Source: Roseisolibacter agri (GTDB lineage: Bacteria > Gemmatimonadota > Gemmatimonadetes > Gemmatimonadales > Gemmatimonadaceae). Taken from it: a stretch of 64,000 bases of DNA. The notes beneath the pieces were generated by a model. That model was not told where the DNA came from, ran no database searches, and saw only the letters and a list, made by a program, of their open reading frames with translations. The DNA lies in assembly GCF_030159095.1 (NCBI RefSeq), contig NZ_BRXS01000005.1, positions 1 to 64,000 of the forward strand. The letters run 5' to 3'. The translations under genes and the position numbers were made by a program. Position 1 is the first letter of the stretch. Each line of letters opens with the position of its first letter. Positions 63,560 through 64,000 of this stretch are shown in pieces.

Positions 63560-64000
63560 TTGTCCGTCCCGACCCTTCGGCGCCGTGCGGCCGCCGCCGC
63601 GCTGCGCCGCGTCGCCGTCGCGTGCCTCGTCGCCTGCGCCGCCCCGGCGGCCCTCGTCGCCCAGGCCGATGCCGTGCGCGTCGAGCGCATCGACATCTCG
63701 GTGGGGCGCTCGCTCCCCATCCAGAGCCCCGTCGGGATCACGCGCGTCACGGTCGCCAATCCCGAGATCGCCGACGTCGTCGTCGTGGGCACGACCGACG
63801 TCGTCCTCAACGGCAAGGCGGGCGGCGAGACGGACATCCTGCTCTTCGGCGCCAACAACTACCGCCGCCACCTGCGCGTCGTCGTCGGCACCCCGTCCGA
63901 CCGCCCGCAGATCATCCTCGGCGTGAAGCTGGCCGAGGTGCGCAAGGACCTGCTGACGAACGCCGGCCTCTCGGGGCTCTATCGCGCCAAGGACGCGCGC
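63560..64000 (+). CDS. cpaC: Pilus secretin CpaC/RcpA, N-terminal part (cut by window edge)
   Basis: A frame open to the right edge. A TTG start at 63560 (GGAG nine bases upstream) gives a signal peptide (VAVACLVACAAPAALVAQ). The CpaC N-terminal domain follows: ISVGRSLPIQSPVGITRVTVANPEIADVVVVG, VLNGKAGGETDILLFG and the start of the secretin region IILGVKLAEVRKDLL. Outer-membrane secretins form the channel for the Tad pilus. No ATG or GTG start in this frame fits the signal peptide. 147 codons are visible; the pore domain lies beyond the window. Confidence 0.88.
   Translation, partial: MSVPTLRRRAAAAALRRVAVACLVACAAPAALVAQADAVRVERIDISVGRSLPIQSPVGITRVTVANPEIADVVVVGTTDVVLNGKAGGETDILLFGANNYRRHLRVVVGTPSDRPQIILGVKLAEVRKDLLTNAGLSGLYRAKDAR

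Overview
The window is about 73% G+C, gene-dense and chromosomal, and looks like a member of the Gemmatimonadota (Gemmatimonas/Gemmatirosa type). This assignment is an inference from the combination of a SusC/SusD pair, PEP-CTERM proteins, outer-membrane barrels, lipoproteins with Ig-like and RCC1 repeats, GTG/TTG starts and a Tad pilus locus. No rRNA, tRNA, CRISPR array, complete insertion sequence or prophage was seen. Most long antisense open frames are high-GC shadows and were left out.

Layout. 1-5.2 kb: a cut-off gene tail, a PEP-CTERM protein, a putative outer-membrane protein with an LVIVD lipoprotein, and an SDR oxidoreductase. 5.2-11.6 kb: an HdeD-like membrane protein, an S9 peptidase and a large outer-membrane barrel protein. 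12.1-14.3 kb: a tiny His/Cys/Met-rich peptide gene, an ATP-grasp ligase and an LLM flavin monooxygenase, which together look like an undescribed peptide-modification cassette. 14.4-17.2 kb: a SAM-II riboswitch in front of metZ, then panD with a methyltransferase. 17.3-21.6 kb: SusC and SusD. 21.9-35 kb: housekeeping and envelope genes, including an HtrA protease, a TonB-like protein, a thioesterase, a second PEP-CTERM protein, PhzF, P5C dehydrogenase, a receiver-DHp protein, endonuclease IV and a hydrolase. 35.2-42.7 kb: a histone-H1-like/SWIB fusion, signal peptidase I, an esterase, an M24 peptidase and an RCC1/Ig-like lipoprotein.

42.9-57.4 kb is a surface-glycan locus. It has eight paralogous GT87-like (GT-C) membrane glycosyltransferases, two polyprenyl-phosphate-sugar synthase-like GT2 enzymes, an acyltransferase, a methyltransferase, an alpha/alpha-toroid protein and a Tat-exported DUF362 protein. 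The GT2 enzymes could make lipid-linked sugar donors that the GT-C enzymes use outside the membrane. 57.4-60.2 kb holds a divergent GroES-like protein, a bacilliredoxin and a three-gene YqjD/holin-X/DUF3618 membrane-stress operon. 60.5 kb to the right edge is a Tad/Flp pilus locus: a candidate structured leader RNA, two Flp pilins, prepilin peptidase, TadE, CpaB and the start of the CpaC secretin.

Intergenic regions carry several families of long imperfect palindromes, 100-180 bp each. They mostly sit at gene 3' ends, and in two places one family is nested inside another. They are the main structure not explained by genes.
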